DNA of 64,000 nucleotides from assembly GCF_029543105.1 (NCBI RefSeq), contig NZ_JARQXB010000001.1:186001-250000 (forward strand). The letters run 5' to 3'. The notes beneath the pieces are model-generated. The model saw nothing but the letters and a program-made list of their open reading frames with translations, was not told the origin of the DNA and did no database searches. This document shows positions 1-8,770 of the stretch, in pieces. This DNA comes from Stenotrophomonas sp. HITSZ_GD. GTDB lineage: Bacteria; Pseudomonadota; Gammaproteobacteria; Xanthomonadales; Xanthomonadaceae. A program made the position numbers and the translations under genes. The first letter of the stretch is position 1; every line of letters starts with the position of its first letter.

Positions 1-423
1 AGCGAATTGCTCGCCGGGGAATTCGCGTTGTCGTTGGACGCCGCCGCGCCCTCGCTGCTGCTCACGCGGCGAGACGGCACCACGCTGCGCTTCGCCGGCG
101 AGGAAACGGCGCAAAGCCGCTATGGCGCGGCCGAAACGGTATTCCTGGAAGTCGCGCCGCAGACCAAGCCCTGCCCGCATCCGCTGGTGAAGGACAAGCA
201 ATGCCTGCAGGTGCGCGAAGTGCGTTATGACGCGCAAGGCCTGCGCCAGGGCACGCCGGGGGAATGGCAGCCCTTCTACGAAGACATCGAGGGCTATACG
301 CACCAGGACGGCGTGCGCAACGTGCTGCGGGTCAAGCGCTACACCCGGCCGAATCCGCCGGCCGATGCGTCCGCCCACGTGTACGTGCTCGATCTCGTGG
401 TGGAGACCGAGCAGGTTCGTTGA
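1..423 (+). CDS. DUF4377 domain protein, 5' end missing (partial)
   Basis: The frame is already open at base 1 (it reads S-E-L-L-A-G-E-F), so the gene begins left of the window; a TTG at 7 is only an internal codon. The C-terminal part (CLQVREVRYD, then WQPFYEDIEGY, then VYVLDLVVE) has the pattern of DUF4377. In proteobacterial envelope proteins this domain often follows a META/HslJ-type domain, and the preceding 60 residues could be the end of one. The function of DUF4377 is not established; proteins of this type are usually secreted or lipoproteins. The gene converges on the PEBP gene, and a strong hairpin lies between them. Confidence 0.7.
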   Translation, partial: SELLAGEFALSLDAAAPSLLLTRRDGTTLRFAGEETAQSRYGAAETVFLEVAPQTKPCPHPLVKDKQCLQVREVRYDAQGLRQGTPGEWQPFYEDIEGYTHQDGVRNVLRVKRYTRPNPPADASAHVYVLDLVVETEQVR

Positions 424-429
424 CGACAG

Positions 430-459
430 CGCGCGTCGCGGCGAGCGCCGCGACGCGCG
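430..459. terminator. Bidirectional terminator hairpin
   Basis: A perfect 13-bp stem (C plus GCGCGTCGCGGC paired with GCCGCGACGCGC plus G) with a 4-nt loop sits exactly in the 40-bp gap between the convergent DUF4377 and PEBP genes. There is no U-tract, which is common in GC-rich genomes. The hairpin is read directly; terminator function is inferred from position. Confidence 0.6.
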
Positions 460-462
460 GAC

Positions 463-1077
463 TCACCCCGCCAACTTCGCGTTGAGCGTGTAGGTTCCCC
501 ACACCGAGGCTTCGGCCAACACGTGGCCCTGCGCGGCGCGCAGCACGTCGGCGGCCGAGAAGCGCGCCGGTACGTCGAGCTGGGCCACGTCCAGCGCGAA
601 CAGGCGGAAGAAATAACGGTGCACGCGCTGGTCGTTGAACGGCGGGTACGGGCCGTCGTAGCCCAGGTAGTCGCCGCCCATCTGCGCGTCGCCGGCAAAC
701 CACTGCGTGTAGCTGTTCAAGCCCTGGCGCGCGCCGGCCGGGCCGGTGGGCGCGGTCTTGCCCTTGGCGGTGACGCCATCGCTGGCGCTGCCCGCGGCGA
801 TCTCGCGCACGTCCGCGCCGATGTCCACCATCGCCCAGTGCACGAACTCCGTGCGCGGCTGGTCCAGCGGGATCTCCACGTCCTGGCGGCCCACCAGTTC
901 CGGCACGGTCGGCACGTCGGGATCGATGCACAGCAGGGCGAACGAGCGCGTGCCGGCCGGCACCTCGTCCCAGGCCAGCTGCGGATTTCGGTTGCCGCCA
1001 AAGCCGGTCGGCACGCCCATGGCGAACTCGCCGGGAATCGGCTGGCCGGGCGGGAAACTGGTGGTGGTCAGGCGCAT
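463..1077 (-). CDS. YbhB/YbcL family Raf-kinase-inhibitor-like (PEBP) protein
   Basis: This 204-residue protein has the phosphatidylethanolamine-binding-protein fold signature. It shows NPQLAWDEVPAGTRSFALLCIDPD near the N terminus (the anion pocket containing DPD), FVHWAMVDI, then GYDGPYPPFNDQRVHRYFF. This matches bacterial YbhB/YbcL at the usual length of 150-200 residues. There is no signal peptide, so it is cytoplasmic. The family binds small anionic or phosphate ligands, but no bacterial substrate is known. It is the last gene of the minus-strand run, 28 bp after the TPR/sulfotransferase gene. Confidence 0.9.
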   Translation of the reverse strand: MRLTTTSFPPGQPIPGEFAMGVPTGFGGNRNPQLAWDEVPAGTRSFALLCIDPDVPTVPELVGRQDVEIPLDQPRTEFVHWAMVDIGADVREIAAGSASDGVTAKGKTAPTGPAGARQGLNSYTQWFAGDAQMGGDYLGYDGPYPPFNDQRVHRYFFRLFALDVAQLDVPARFSAADVLRAAQGHVLAEASVWGTYTLNAKLAG

Positions 1078-1105
1078 GCGGAAGTCTCCAGCGGGGGAAA
1101 TGGCA

Positions 1106-3178
1106 TCAGTCGACGGTATAGCCCAGGCGCACGGCGACCGGGGTCAGCAGGTCGATTTCGTCGGCCAGCAGCGCGCGGTAATCGCGCCAGCGGCCACTGG
1201 CCATGCGCGGCGCGCCCAGCGACGGCAGCACCGGGAAGGCAATGCCGAAGGCCTGCTGCAACAGCGCCGCCACGGCCTGCGGGTCGTTCTCGATTCCGTC
1301 CAGGCGCAGCAACTTGTGCGGATACAGATCCTGCTCGTGCAGCGTGGCCACCTGCGCGAGGCTGTCCGCCAACCAGCGCGCGGCGTCGGCGGCCGAGTCC
1401 ACGGCCAGCGGCAGCGGGGCGCCGAACGCCAGCCAATCCAGCAGCATGTCGCGCGGGTCGCGCAGCACGATGGCCAGGCGGCCTTCCGGCAGGTAGGGCC
1501 GCAACGCCAGCAGCAGGCTGTTGTCCCACCAAAGCAACCAGTCGATCAGGTTGCCGTCCTGGATGCCGCGCGCGGGCAGCGCGGCCTTGAAGCTGTTCAC
1601 GACCTCGGCCGCACCCACCTTGCCCTGGGCCAGGTTCTGCACGGTGCGGTAGCTCTGCAGCGCGTCGGCCGGCGCGGGCTGGCCGTAGCGATCGCGCCGC
1701 ATCACCGGGCTGGCCGCGGCCATCACCTGGGCCACGCGCTCGACGTGCGAGCCCGGCGCGCCCCACAGGAACAACGGGCGGGAGGCGACCTCCGCGGGCA
1801 CCTCGGCCAGCGCCGGCCAGGTCTTGGGCAGGCTGGCCGCGTGCGGCGGCAGCGGCAGGCGGTACTGCGCCTGTTCGGCATGGAACGCGAGCCAGGTGGC
1901 GAGCGCGGCGGCGCGGTCGCCCGCACGATCCTGCACCTGCGCCAGCCAGGGGCGCATCACGGTGCGGTCGCGCTCGTGCATGCCTTCGATCAGCTGCTCC
2001 ACGCACGCGATGGCCGCCGACGGGTCGCGCTCCAGCAATGCCTCGACGATGCGCTGCTCGCCACTGAGCCGGCCCGGTTCGATCGCCACGATCTGCCGCG
2101 CCACCATCTCTGCCTCGTCCGCGTGGCCTTGCAGGTCGTGCACGCGCATCAGCGCCTCCAGCGCAGGCACGAACTCGGGCATCGCCTCGACCCAGCGCTC
2201 GGCCACTTCCAGCGACTCGTCGCTTTCGGCCGCCGCCAGGGCCAGGCGCGCGGCCCATGCGTCATGCGCGCGCGGCTGCTGCGTCAGCAGCGCATCGAGC
2301 ACGTCGCGTGCCTCGTCGGCGGTGCCGAGCTGCTGCCAGGCCACGAGCAGCGGCTGCAACACGGCGCGATCCGGCACGCCGGTTTCCAGCGCGCGGCGCA
2401 GGTGGGCCACGGCTTCGGCCGGCTGGCCGGCGCGCAGGTGATATTCGCCGGCGAGGCGGCGCATCACCGGGGTATCGCCGCCGGGCAGGGCCATCACGCC
2501 GTGGATCGCCTCGATCGCCTCGGCCACATGGCCCTGGCGGAAAGCCAGCTGTGCCATGAAGGCCCGCAGCTGCGTCCCCGGCGGCTGCATCTCGATCACG
2601 CGGGCGAACGCGCGTTCGGCGAAGGCGTAGTGCTCCTTGGCCAGGTAAGCGAAACCCAGCGCGAACAACACCTGCGGGTTGTCGGGCATCTGCTCGGCGG
2701 CGCGGCTGAGCAACGGCAGCGCGCGATCGGCATCGCCACGGCGCAGCGCCACGATGCCATCGAGCGTGAGCACCTGCGGATGCTCGGGCTTGACGCGCGC
2801 GGCCAGGCGGCGGAGGCGATCGGCTTCATCGATGTCGGCGCGGGCGACGGCCAGGTGCGCCTGCATCACGTAGGCCTCGAACTGGTTCGGGTCCAGCGCG
2901 GTGGTGCGGCTCAGCGCCGCGCCGGCCGCGTTGGTTTCGCGCAGTGCCAGCAGCAAGCCGGCCTGCAGCAGGTGCAGGTCCGCATCCTCCGGCGCCAGCG
3001 CAATGGCCTGGCGCAGCGCGGACAGCGCCGCCTCGGCCTGCCCCTGCTGCTGCAGCGACAACGCCAGCCAGCGCAGCGTGCGTGCGCTCTCCCCTTCGGC
3101 GGCAATCCACTCGCGGGCCAGGGCCACGGCGTCGTCGGCCGCGTTGCGGCGCAGGGCTTGGATGATCTGGTCTTGCAT
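1106..3178 (-). CDS. TPR protein with C-terminal sulfotransferase-like domain
   Basis: A 690-residue protein. Residues 1 to about 420 are tetratricopeptide repeats (many LAxxLxxxGQxxEAxxxLRxAL units). From about 455 a sulfotransferase-like domain follows: RPLFLWGAPGSHVERVAQVM occupies the place of the 5'-phosphosulfate loop, and LAIVLRDPRDMLLDWLAFG matches the 3'-phosphate-binding RDPRD segment. The usual RSGTT-type loop is absent, replaced by GAPGS, so PAPS-dependent activity is uncertain. TPR-sulfotransferase fusions are common in Xanthomonadales and generally lack assigned substrates. No signal peptide is visible. The gene lies between the YheT hydrolase and the PEBP gene in the same operon-like run. 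Confidence 0.8.
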   Translation of the reverse strand: MQDQIIQALRRNAADDAVALAREWIAAEGESARTLRWLALSLQQQGQAEAALSALRQAIALAPEDADLHLLQAGLLLALRETNAAGAALSRTTALDPNQFEAYVMQAHLAVARADIDEADRLRRLAARVKPEHPQVLTLDGIVALRRGDADRALPLLSRAAEQMPDNPQVLFALGFAYLAKEHYAFAERAFARVIEMQPPGTQLRAFMAQLAFRQGHVAEAIEAIHGVMALPGGDTPVMRRLAGEYHLRAGQPAEAVAHLRRALETGVPDRAVLQPLLVAWQQLGTADEARDVLDALLTQQPRAHDAWAARLALAAAESDESLEVAERWVEAMPEFVPALEALMRVHDLQGHADEAEMVARQIVAIEPGRLSGEQRIVEALLERDPSAAIACVEQLIEGMHERDRTVMRPWLAQVQDRAGDRAAALATWLAFHAEQAQYRLPLPPHAASLPKTWPALAEVPAEVASRPLFLWGAPGSHVERVAQVMAAASPVMRRDRYGQPAPADALQSYRTVQNLAQGKVGAAEVVNSFKAALPARGIQDGNLIDWLLWWDNSLLLALRPYLPEGRLAIVLRDPRDMLLDWLAFGAPLPLAVDSAADAARWLADSLAQVATLHEQDLYPHKLLRLDGIENDPQAVAALLQQAFGIAFPVLPSLGAPRMASGRWRDYRALLADEIDLLTPVAVRLGYTVD

Positions 3179-3236
3179 GGGGCGTCCGGCTGGAGGGCAA
3201 ACCCCTATTGTAGCGGCGCTGGCGCGCGGGCCCGGC

Positions 3237-4223
3237 TCAGCGGTCCGCGCCCAGGCGGTCGGCCACCCAGCGCTCGGCGAACCCGTCGCCGCGGGCGTTT
3301 TCCAGAAAGCCGCAGTGGCCGCCCCAATGCGCGATCTCCAGGTGCGCGCTGGCCGGCAGGTGCCAATGCTGGAAATCGCCGAAGGGGATCACCGGGTCGT
3401 CCTCGGCCATCAGGATGTCCGAGGGCACCTGCAGCGGGGCGAGGCGGTCGCCGGCGATGGAGTAGCTGTCGAAATAGGCCTGCAGCGAGCCATGCCGGGT
3501 GTGCCGCTCGGCCAGCCAGGCCATCAGGCCGCGCATGTCCAGGGCCAGCGTGGCGTCGTCGTAATGGTGCTGCTCGGGAAACAGCGCGCGCTTGCGCAGC
3601 AGTGACTCGCGCCATTTGCGGCGGAAGTACCAGTCGTAGAACTGCGGGCCGGCGGCGATGCTGTCCATCGTCGTGGCCGGGTCCAGCAGCGGGCACACGG
3701 CGGCCACGCGTTCCAGCGGCAGGCCGGCGCCCGGCGCACGCAGCGCCAGGCGCAGCACGTGGTTGCCGCCCAGCGAGTAGCCGGCGGCCAGCAGCCTTGG
3801 CGCGGGAAAGCGCTGCCACAGGTCGCCGGCGGCGTTGACCACCTCGTCGATGCGGTCGGAATGGAACAGGTCCACATTGAGGTGGTGGGTGCCGCCGTGG
3901 TCGCGGAAATTGAGCCGGAACACCTGGTAGCCCATGCCGATCAGGCGCGCGGAGGTCATGCGCATGTAGCTCGAATCGGCGCTGCCTTCCCAGCCGTGCA
4001 GCAGCAGCACGGTGGCGCGCGGGGCGATATCGCGCGGCACGTCGAGCCAGCCCTGCAGGCGCACGCCGTCGCCGCCGTCGAGGATGTGCGAAGTGCTGAC
4101 CGCGCCGCTGGCGCTCATCAACTGCTGCCCGCGTCGCCGCCGCAGCACGCTGGAGCCCAGCACGGACTGGACGTGGGGATTACGCAGCCAGCGTGGGGGC
4201 TGGTACTGGTCGACGCTCAACAT
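3237..4223 (-). CDS. YheT-family alpha/beta hydrolase
   Basis: 328 residues. The ATG at 4223 (MLSVDQYQPPRWLRNPHVQS) was chosen because NPHVQS is the conserved YheT/ABHD1-3 N-terminal motif, although the frame stays open far upstream. Catalytic elements: oxyanion segment LLLHGWEGS (74-81), nucleophile elbow GYSLGGN (Ser150), acid in AEDDPVIP (Asp275/276) and His303 in WGGHCGF. The HHYDD segment and length fit the family. Bacterial YheT proteins are predicted esterases without a confirmed physiological substrate. Its neighbours, a lysophospholipid acyltransferase and a thioesterase, suggest lipid metabolism. Confidence 0.9.
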   Translation of the reverse strand: MLSVDQYQPPRWLRNPHVQSVLGSSVLRRRRGQQLMSASGAVSTSHILDGGDGVRLQGWLDVPRDIAPRATVLLLHGWEGSADSSYMRMTSARLIGMGYQVFRLNFRDHGGTHHLNVDLFHSDRIDEVVNAAGDLWQRFPAPRLLAAGYSLGGNHVLRLALRAPGAGLPLERVAAVCPLLDPATTMDSIAAGPQFYDWYFRRKWRESLLRKRALFPEQHHYDDATLALDMRGLMAWLAERHTRHGSLQAYFDSYSIAGDRLAPLQVPSDILMAEDDPVIPFGDFQHWHLPASAHLEIAHWGGHCGFLENARGDGFAERWVADRLGADR

Positions 4224-4294
4224 GTGCAGCTCCCTACGGCGTGGGGGTGCCGGAAAGAACAGGGGCTCGGGCAGGGCCGGCCGGCCACGTCGTC

Positions 4295-5098
4295 TCAGGA
4301 CTCCATGGCCGCGACGATGCGCGCGCGGGATGTTTCGGCGATGCGCCGGCGGCCTTCCACGTCGTGGGCGGCAATCGGCTGCAGGAAATGTACCTCGGCC
4401 ACCCGCGAGGGCTCGCCGAGCAGGCGCAGGAAATTGGCGAAGAAGCTCTCGCGCGCGCCAAAGGCCACGATGGTCTGCGCGTTGCCGTGCTCGCCATAGC
4501 GCAGGGCCACCGGCTGCACCGGCACCTGCGCCTCGACCGCGGCCTGGAAGATGCGCGCATGGAACGGGCCGACCTCGTGCCCGCCGCGCGTGCGCCCTTC
4601 GGGAAAAACGCCCACCGACTTGCCCTCGCGCAGCCGCGCGAGCATTTGCTGCAGCACCCCGCCCAGCGATTCGGTGCTGCCGCGCTGGTGGAAGATGGTC
4701 TGCCCGCGCGCGGCCAGCCAGCCCACCAGCGGCCAGCCGGCGATCTCGCGCTTGGCGACGAAGCCCATCACGCGCTGGCTGTGCAGGATGCAGATGTCGA
4801 TCCAGCAGACATGGTTGGCGACGAACAGCGTCGGACCGGGCAGCGGCGTGCCGAAGCGGCGCAGGCGGAAGCCGAAGATGCGCATCAGCGTGCCCTGCCA
4901 CCAGCGGATCATCACCTGCTCGAGGGTGTCGTCGGCGCCGACGCGGATGCGCGCCAGCGGCGGCACCACGATGCAGGCCATGGTCACCGGCAGCCCGAGC
5001 ACCACGTGCAGGACCAGCAGCGGCACGCGGTACAGGTACCGGAACCAACGCAGCGTGCCGCCGGCGTCGCGCGTAGCGGACAGGGATGACTCGCTCAT
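4295..5098 (-). CDS. Lysophospholipid (1-acylglycerol-3-phosphate) acyltransferase, PlsC family
   Basis: This 267-residue membrane protein has the acyltransferase blocks in order: NHVCWID (H96-x4-D101), the substrate-binding block around KREIAGWPLVGW, and FPEGRTRGG (165-173). An N-terminal hydrophobic segment (about 24-48) anchors it to the inner membrane. The family transfers an acyl chain to lysophosphatidic acid or related lysolipids. Whether this is the housekeeping PlsC or an OlsA-like or other paralogue cannot be told here. It lies 71 bp upstream of the YheT hydrolase. Confidence 0.92.
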   Translation of the reverse strand: MSESSLSATRDAGGTLRWFRYLYRVPLLVLHVVLGLPVTMACIVVPPLARIRVGADDTLEQVMIRWWQGTLMRIFGFRLRRFGTPLPGPTLFVANHVCWIDICILHSQRVMGFVAKREIAGWPLVGWLAARGQTIFHQRGSTESLGGVLQQMLARLREGKSVGVFPEGRTRGGHEVGPFHARIFQAAVEAQVPVQPVALRYGEHGNAQTIVAFGARESFFANFLRLLGEPSRVAEVHFLQPIAAHDVEGRRRIAETSRARIVAAMES

Positions 5099-5221
5099 TT
5101 CAGGGACGTTACCGGAAACGCGTGGGGAAGGAACGGGGCTATTGTGGCAGCACTGGCGGCCGCGCGCAGGTCACATGGCCGGGCAGGCGTGTTCCAGCGG
5201 CGGTACCGCCATCGCCGGGCC

Positions 5222-5653
5222 TCAGGCCGTGTCCGGGCGCGGTACCACGGCCAGGGTCAGGCGCGAGGCGCAAACCCGCCGGCCCTGGTCGTCGACGATG
5301 CCGATCTCCCACACGTGCACGCTGCGCCCCACGTGCAGGGCGCGCGCGGTGCCGGTCACCCGGCCGGCGGTGACCGCCCGGATATGGTTGGCGTTGATCT
5401 CCACACCCACGCACATGTGCCGGGCGGGGTCCACGCACAGGTTGCCGGCGCTGCTGCCCAGGGTTTCGGCCAGCACCACCGAGGCGCCGCCGTGGAGCAG
5501 GCCATAGGGCTGGCGGGTGCGGGCATCGACCGGCATGGTCGCGCTGATCCAGTCCTCGCCGGCACCGGTGAAGACGATATCCAGGTGTTCGAGCATGTTG
5601 CCCCGGCTCAGGGCGTTGAGGGCGTCGATCGACACCGGTTCGCGGAACACCAT
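5222..5653 (-). CDS. Hotdog-fold thioesterase (PaaI/YdiI type)
   Basis: 143 residues, the normal length for PaaI/YdiI acyl-CoA thioesterases. The motif YGLLHGGASVVLAETLGS (50-67) carries the HGG turn (His54) and Glu63 in the position of the catalytic carboxylate. CVGVEINANHIRAV and VWEIGIVDDQGRRVCASRLTLAV complete the hotdog pattern. It hydrolyses an acyl-CoA thioester in the cytosol; YdiI in E. coli acts on DHNA-CoA, but the substrate here is unknown. The ATG at 5653 lies 20 bp after the phospholipase D stop, so the two are probably co-transcribed. Confidence 0.9.
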   Translation of the reverse strand: MVFREPVSIDALNALSRGNMLEHLDIVFTGAGEDWISATMPVDARTRQPYGLLHGGASVVLAETLGSSAGNLCVDPARHMCVGVEINANHIRAVTAGRVTGTARALHVGRSVHVWEIGIVDDQGRRVCASRLTLAVVPRPDTA

Positions 5654-5672
5654 GGTCAGTCTCCAGGACGGC

Positions 5673-7661
5673 TCAGAGGATGGGCACCAGCCCGGCGCCG
5701 AAGGCGGTCAGCATGCGCACCAGCAGCCACTTCGGGCCGACGTTGACCTCGGGGAAGTCGCCGACCGGCTGGTAGCACTGCAGGAACTTCGGGTCCTGCC
5801 GGCGCAACGGCCAGGGGCAGTCCGGGCCGGGCTTGAATTCGTAGTTGGTCGCGTAGCGCCATGGCCAGAAGTCGAGGATGGGCAAGGCCTCGGACACCTT
5901 GCCCACGCTGTAGTTCAACCCGGACAGCACCGGCGGCTTGCCGCGCGGGGCCACGACCCACGAATTCTCCGGCTCCATGTCGCGCTCGATGCTGGCCGCC
6001 AGCGCCTGGGCGAAGGCCGGATCGTCGATCACCACAGCCCCTTCGGTGTTGTAGTTCTCGCTGCGCGGGTCGAAGTTGTGGGTGCCGATCACCCCGACCC
6101 GCCGATCCACCACCAGCGACTTGGCGTGCAGGCCCATGCGCGCGCCCTCGCGCGTGACCGGCAGCGGGCGGCTGGAAGGCCGGGTGCTGAGGAACGAGGG
6201 CCGGGTCTCGGCGCGCTGCACGCGGCGGTCGACCTCGCTGCCGCCCGCGCGACGATCGCGGTCGCGATCGCGCTCCGCGCCGCCGGGCGCTCCGCTGCTG
6301 CCGCGCACCGCATTGCCCACCGCGCTGCCGCCGACCACGCGGTGCTCGCGCGCGCCGCCTTCCGCGCCAAACGGCAGCCGCACCAGGTTCTCGTAGTCCA
6401 CCGGTGCATCCAGCGGGAACGGCTTGTACTCGTAGATGTTGAAGCCCAGCTCGCGCAGGTTGCGCCGCTTGTACTTGTAGGAGAGCGCGTAGACGATCGG
6501 GTTGTCGGTCGCCGCCAGGCTGTTGGTCGATACCACCACCCGCGGCGCATCCGTACGCGCGCGCAGGTCGCGGAAGATTTCCTGCGCCGGGTCGGAGAGC
6601 ACCAGGTAGGGCGTCTGCAGCAGCACTTCCTCCCGCGCGCCGGCGATCAGGCCATCGAGCTCCGGCGCGGTGGACACCGCCTGGCGCGGATGCTCCTTGC
6701 GGTGCTTCTGCGGCAGGTCGGCCACGTAGAGCACCTTGCGCACCGGCAGGGCGGTCTCCACGAAGCGCTCGGCGATGAAGCCCTCGTCGGCGGCCTCCTC
6801 GCGCACCCGCTCGATGCGCTCCGGATGCTGGAACTGCGCCGGCGGCATCGCCGGCACGCCCCCGCGCAGCAGCGTGCGGCCCACGTCGTTCAGGCGCTCG
6901 GCCGGCACGCTGCGCTGCGCGCGCCAGAAGGCCTCGAAGTTGTCGGCCATGCGCCGCGCCTCCGGGCCGGCGACGACGACATCGCGGTCGCGGAAGTTGT
7001 ACTCGGCGTCCCAGTCGTAATAGTCGTCCTGGTAGTTGCGCCCGCCGACCACGCCCACCACGCTGTCGATCACCAGCAGCTTGTTGTGCATGCGCTGGTT
7101 GAAGCGGCGGAAGCAGCACAGCACGCTGCCGGCGTAGTCGAAGTAGTTGAGCTTGGCCTTGCCGAAGGTGGGGTTGTAGATGCGCAGCTCGAAGTTCTGG
7201 TGCGCGCCGGACAGCGCGCCGAGGATCTCCAGGTCCGAGATGGCCGAGAGCTGGTCGATCAGCACGCGCACCTTCACTCCGCGCCGCGAGGCATCCAGCA
7301 GCGCGTCCATCACCAGCCGCGCGCTGTCGTCCTTGTCGAAGATGTAGGTCTGCAGGTCGATGCTGCGCGTGGCGCTGTGGATCAGGTTGAGCCGCGCGAC
7401 CAGGGCCTCCTCGCCATGGTCCAGGATGGTGGCGTAGTGGCGCGGCTGGACGTCGGTGGATTCGGCCATCGCCCGGCCGCCCAACGCGCGCAGCGGCGAA
7501 GGCTGGGCGCAGCGGTCCTCGCGCGCGCAGCTCACCGTGGTGTCGCGCGCGGCCGCGGCGATCGCCGCCGCGCGGTCGCGCTGGCTGTGCGACAGGCCCG
7601 CACAACCGCTTGCCGTCAGCATCAAGGCCAGCGGCAGCAGGTACCTCCAGACACGATTCAC
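5673..7661 (-). CDS. Phospholipase D family lipoprotein, cardiolipin-synthase-like
   Basis: 662 residues with a lipoprotein signal (LLPLALMLTASGCAGLS). There are two HKD motifs, HNKLLVID followed by VVGVVGGRN and HAKSLVVD followed by RVGVIGTHNFDPRSEN, so two PLD half-domains form one active site. The order and length suggest a ClsC-like phosphatidyltransferase or periplasmic PLD. An unusual insert rich in Arg, Asp, Gly and Ser (about 430-510, including a run of alternating R and D) precedes the second HKD; its DNA is a GATCGCGGTCGCGATCG-type repeat. The start codon overlaps the YceI stop (ATGA), indicating translational coupling. Confidence 0.88.
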   Translation of the reverse strand: MNRVWRYLLPLALMLTASGCAGLSHSQRDRAAAIAAAARDTTVSCAREDRCAQPSPLRALGGRAMAESTDVQPRHYATILDHGEEALVARLNLIHSATRSIDLQTYIFDKDDSARLVMDALLDASRRGVKVRVLIDQLSAISDLEILGALSGAHQNFELRIYNPTFGKAKLNYFDYAGSVLCCFRRFNQRMHNKLLVIDSVVGVVGGRNYQDDYYDWDAEYNFRDRDVVVAGPEARRMADNFEAFWRAQRSVPAERLNDVGRTLLRGGVPAMPPAQFQHPERIERVREEAADEGFIAERFVETALPVRKVLYVADLPQKHRKEHPRQAVSTAPELDGLIAGAREEVLLQTPYLVLSDPAQEIFRDLRARTDAPRVVVSTNSLAATDNPIVYALSYKYKRRNLRELGFNIYEYKPFPLDAPVDYENLVRLPFGAEGGAREHRVVGGSAVGNAVRGSSGAPGGAERDRDRDRRAGGSEVDRRVQRAETRPSFLSTRPSSRPLPVTREGARMGLHAKSLVVDRRVGVIGTHNFDPRSENYNTEGAVVIDDPAFAQALAASIERDMEPENSWVVAPRGKPPVLSGLNYSVGKVSEALPILDFWPWRYATNYEFKPGPDCPWPLRRQDPKFLQCYQPVGDFPEVNVGPKWLLVRMLTAFGAGLVPIL

Positions 7662-8281
7662 GGCCCGGGCGCCTCCTGAAGACGCGCACGCAGGATGAAG
7701 GTCACCCTGTCGCCCAGGGCCACCTGCCAGCTATCCATTCCGTAACGTCCCCGCAGGACGGTGCCGCGACTGATCACGTCGCAATCATAACCGGCACGGG
7801 GGCATTCGGCCGGCATGACGGTCAGGGTCTCGGTGTGGCCGATGCCGCGGATGCTCAGCCGGCCGACGATATCCCCGCCGCGCACGGTCACGCCCGGGTC
7901 GTAGGGCTCCGAATCGAACTGCACCAGCGGAAAGCGCTCCACGTCGAAGAATTCTTCCCCGCGCATCCACGCCGTGTAGCGCGGCTTGCCGGGAATCTCG
8001 ACCTGGCGCGCATCCATGCGCAGGCGCACCTGGTGGCGCCCGTCGGCCAGCTTGAGTACTTCACCGTCGAAGCGCGGGAAGACCCCTTCGATCTTCTGCC
8101 CGAAGCGGGTGCGGATCTCGAAGCCGCAGCGCGAGCGCGCCACGTCCAGCGCCAGGCGGTGCGCGCCGGCCGGGATGGCGACAGGCGAGGCCGGCGCCGG
8201 GGCGGCCGGTTGCGCGGCACCCGGCCGCGCCCACAGCAGCGCCAGCCCCAGGCAGGCCGCGCGTGCCGGTGTCAGGGCCAC
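7658..8281 (-). CDS. YceI-family periplasmic protein
   Basis: About 207 residues from a GTG at 8281, chosen because a signal peptide (VALTPARAACLGLALLWARPGAAQ) begins there; the frame is open further upstream inside sixA but looks non-coding. The mature domain has the YceI lipocalin-like pattern: RSRCGFEIRTRFGQKIEGVFPRFDG, then FFDVERFPLVQFDSE, VGRLSIRGIGHTETLTV, and a C-terminal DRVTFILRARL. Relatives bind isoprenoid-type lipids in the periplasm. It overlaps the sixA stop by about 10 bp and the PLD start by 4 bp. The start codon is the uncertain part. Confidence 0.82.
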   Translation of the reverse strand: MALTPARAACLGLALLWARPGAAQPAAPAPASPVAIPAGAHRLALDVARSRCGFEIRTRFGQKIEGVFPRFDGEVLKLADGRHQVRLRMDARQVEIPGKPRYTAWMRGEEFFDVERFPLVQFDSEPYDPGVTVRGGDIVGRLSIRGIGHTETLTVMPAECPRAGYDCDVISRGTVLRGRYGMDSWQVALGDRVTFILRARLQEAPGP

Positions 8282-8748
8282 CAGAAGGCGGTCAGCCGGG
8301 CGATACCCGGCTCGATGGCCGCCTCCAGCGGCAGCGCCAGCAGCGCGACCGACGCGGTCGGCATGCCGCGGTAATCGCCGGACTGGCCGCTGTGCATCAA
8401 GGCCACCAGCCGCTCCAACCCGGGGTTGTGGCCGACCAGCAGCAAGCGCTCGCACTCGCGGTGGTCATCGATCAACGCGGCCAGGGTGCCCGGAGTCGCT
8501 TCGTAGATGCGGTCCTCCAGGCGCTGCTCGATGTAGCCGGTCAGGCCCAGCACCGCCTCGAGGGTTTCGCGGGCGCGCCGCGCCGGCGAGCACAGCACCC
8601 GGTCGGGCACCAGCCGCTGGTCGCGCAGCCAGCGGCCGGCGGCTTCCGCCTCGGCCAGCCCATGGGGCGAGAGCGGGCGGTCGAAATCGGCCTGCCCCGT
8701 ATCGGCCGGCTCGGCGTGGGCATGGCGCAGCAGGATGAGTTCGCGCAT
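8272..8748 (-). CDS. sixA: Phosphohistidine phosphatase SixA
   Basis: 158 residues of the histidine-phosphatase superfamily, SixA size class. Catalytic motif LLRHAHAEP (R8, H9) at the N terminus, LCSPARRARETLE in the middle, and the second histidine in LLLVGHNPGLERL. SixA removes phosphate from phosphohistidine on HPt domains or the nitrogen-PTS protein NPr. The 22-bp gap to the ParA-like gene upstream and the overlap with yceI downstream suggest one transcript. Confidence 0.88.
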   Translation of the reverse strand: MRELILLRHAHAEPADTGQADFDRPLSPHGLAEAEAAGRWLRDQRLVPDRVLCSPARRARETLEAVLGLTGYIEQRLEDRIYEATPGTLAALIDDHRECERLLLVGHNPGLERLVALMHSGQSGDYRGMPTASVALLALPLEAAIEPGIARLTAFWWP

Positions 8749-8770
8749 GGGCAGTCCGTCAGGAGGAGGG

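Noticed and set aside
746-3838. Long open frame on the plus strand, antisense to the TPR and hydrolase genes
   Set aside because: High GC makes antisense frames open. The protein is His/Arg/Gln-rich without domains, and the minus strand carries clear conserved families in the same bases.
5517-7679. Plus-strand frame opposite the phospholipase D gene
   Set aside because: Shadow of the PLD gene: no signal peptide, no domain, composition typical of antisense.
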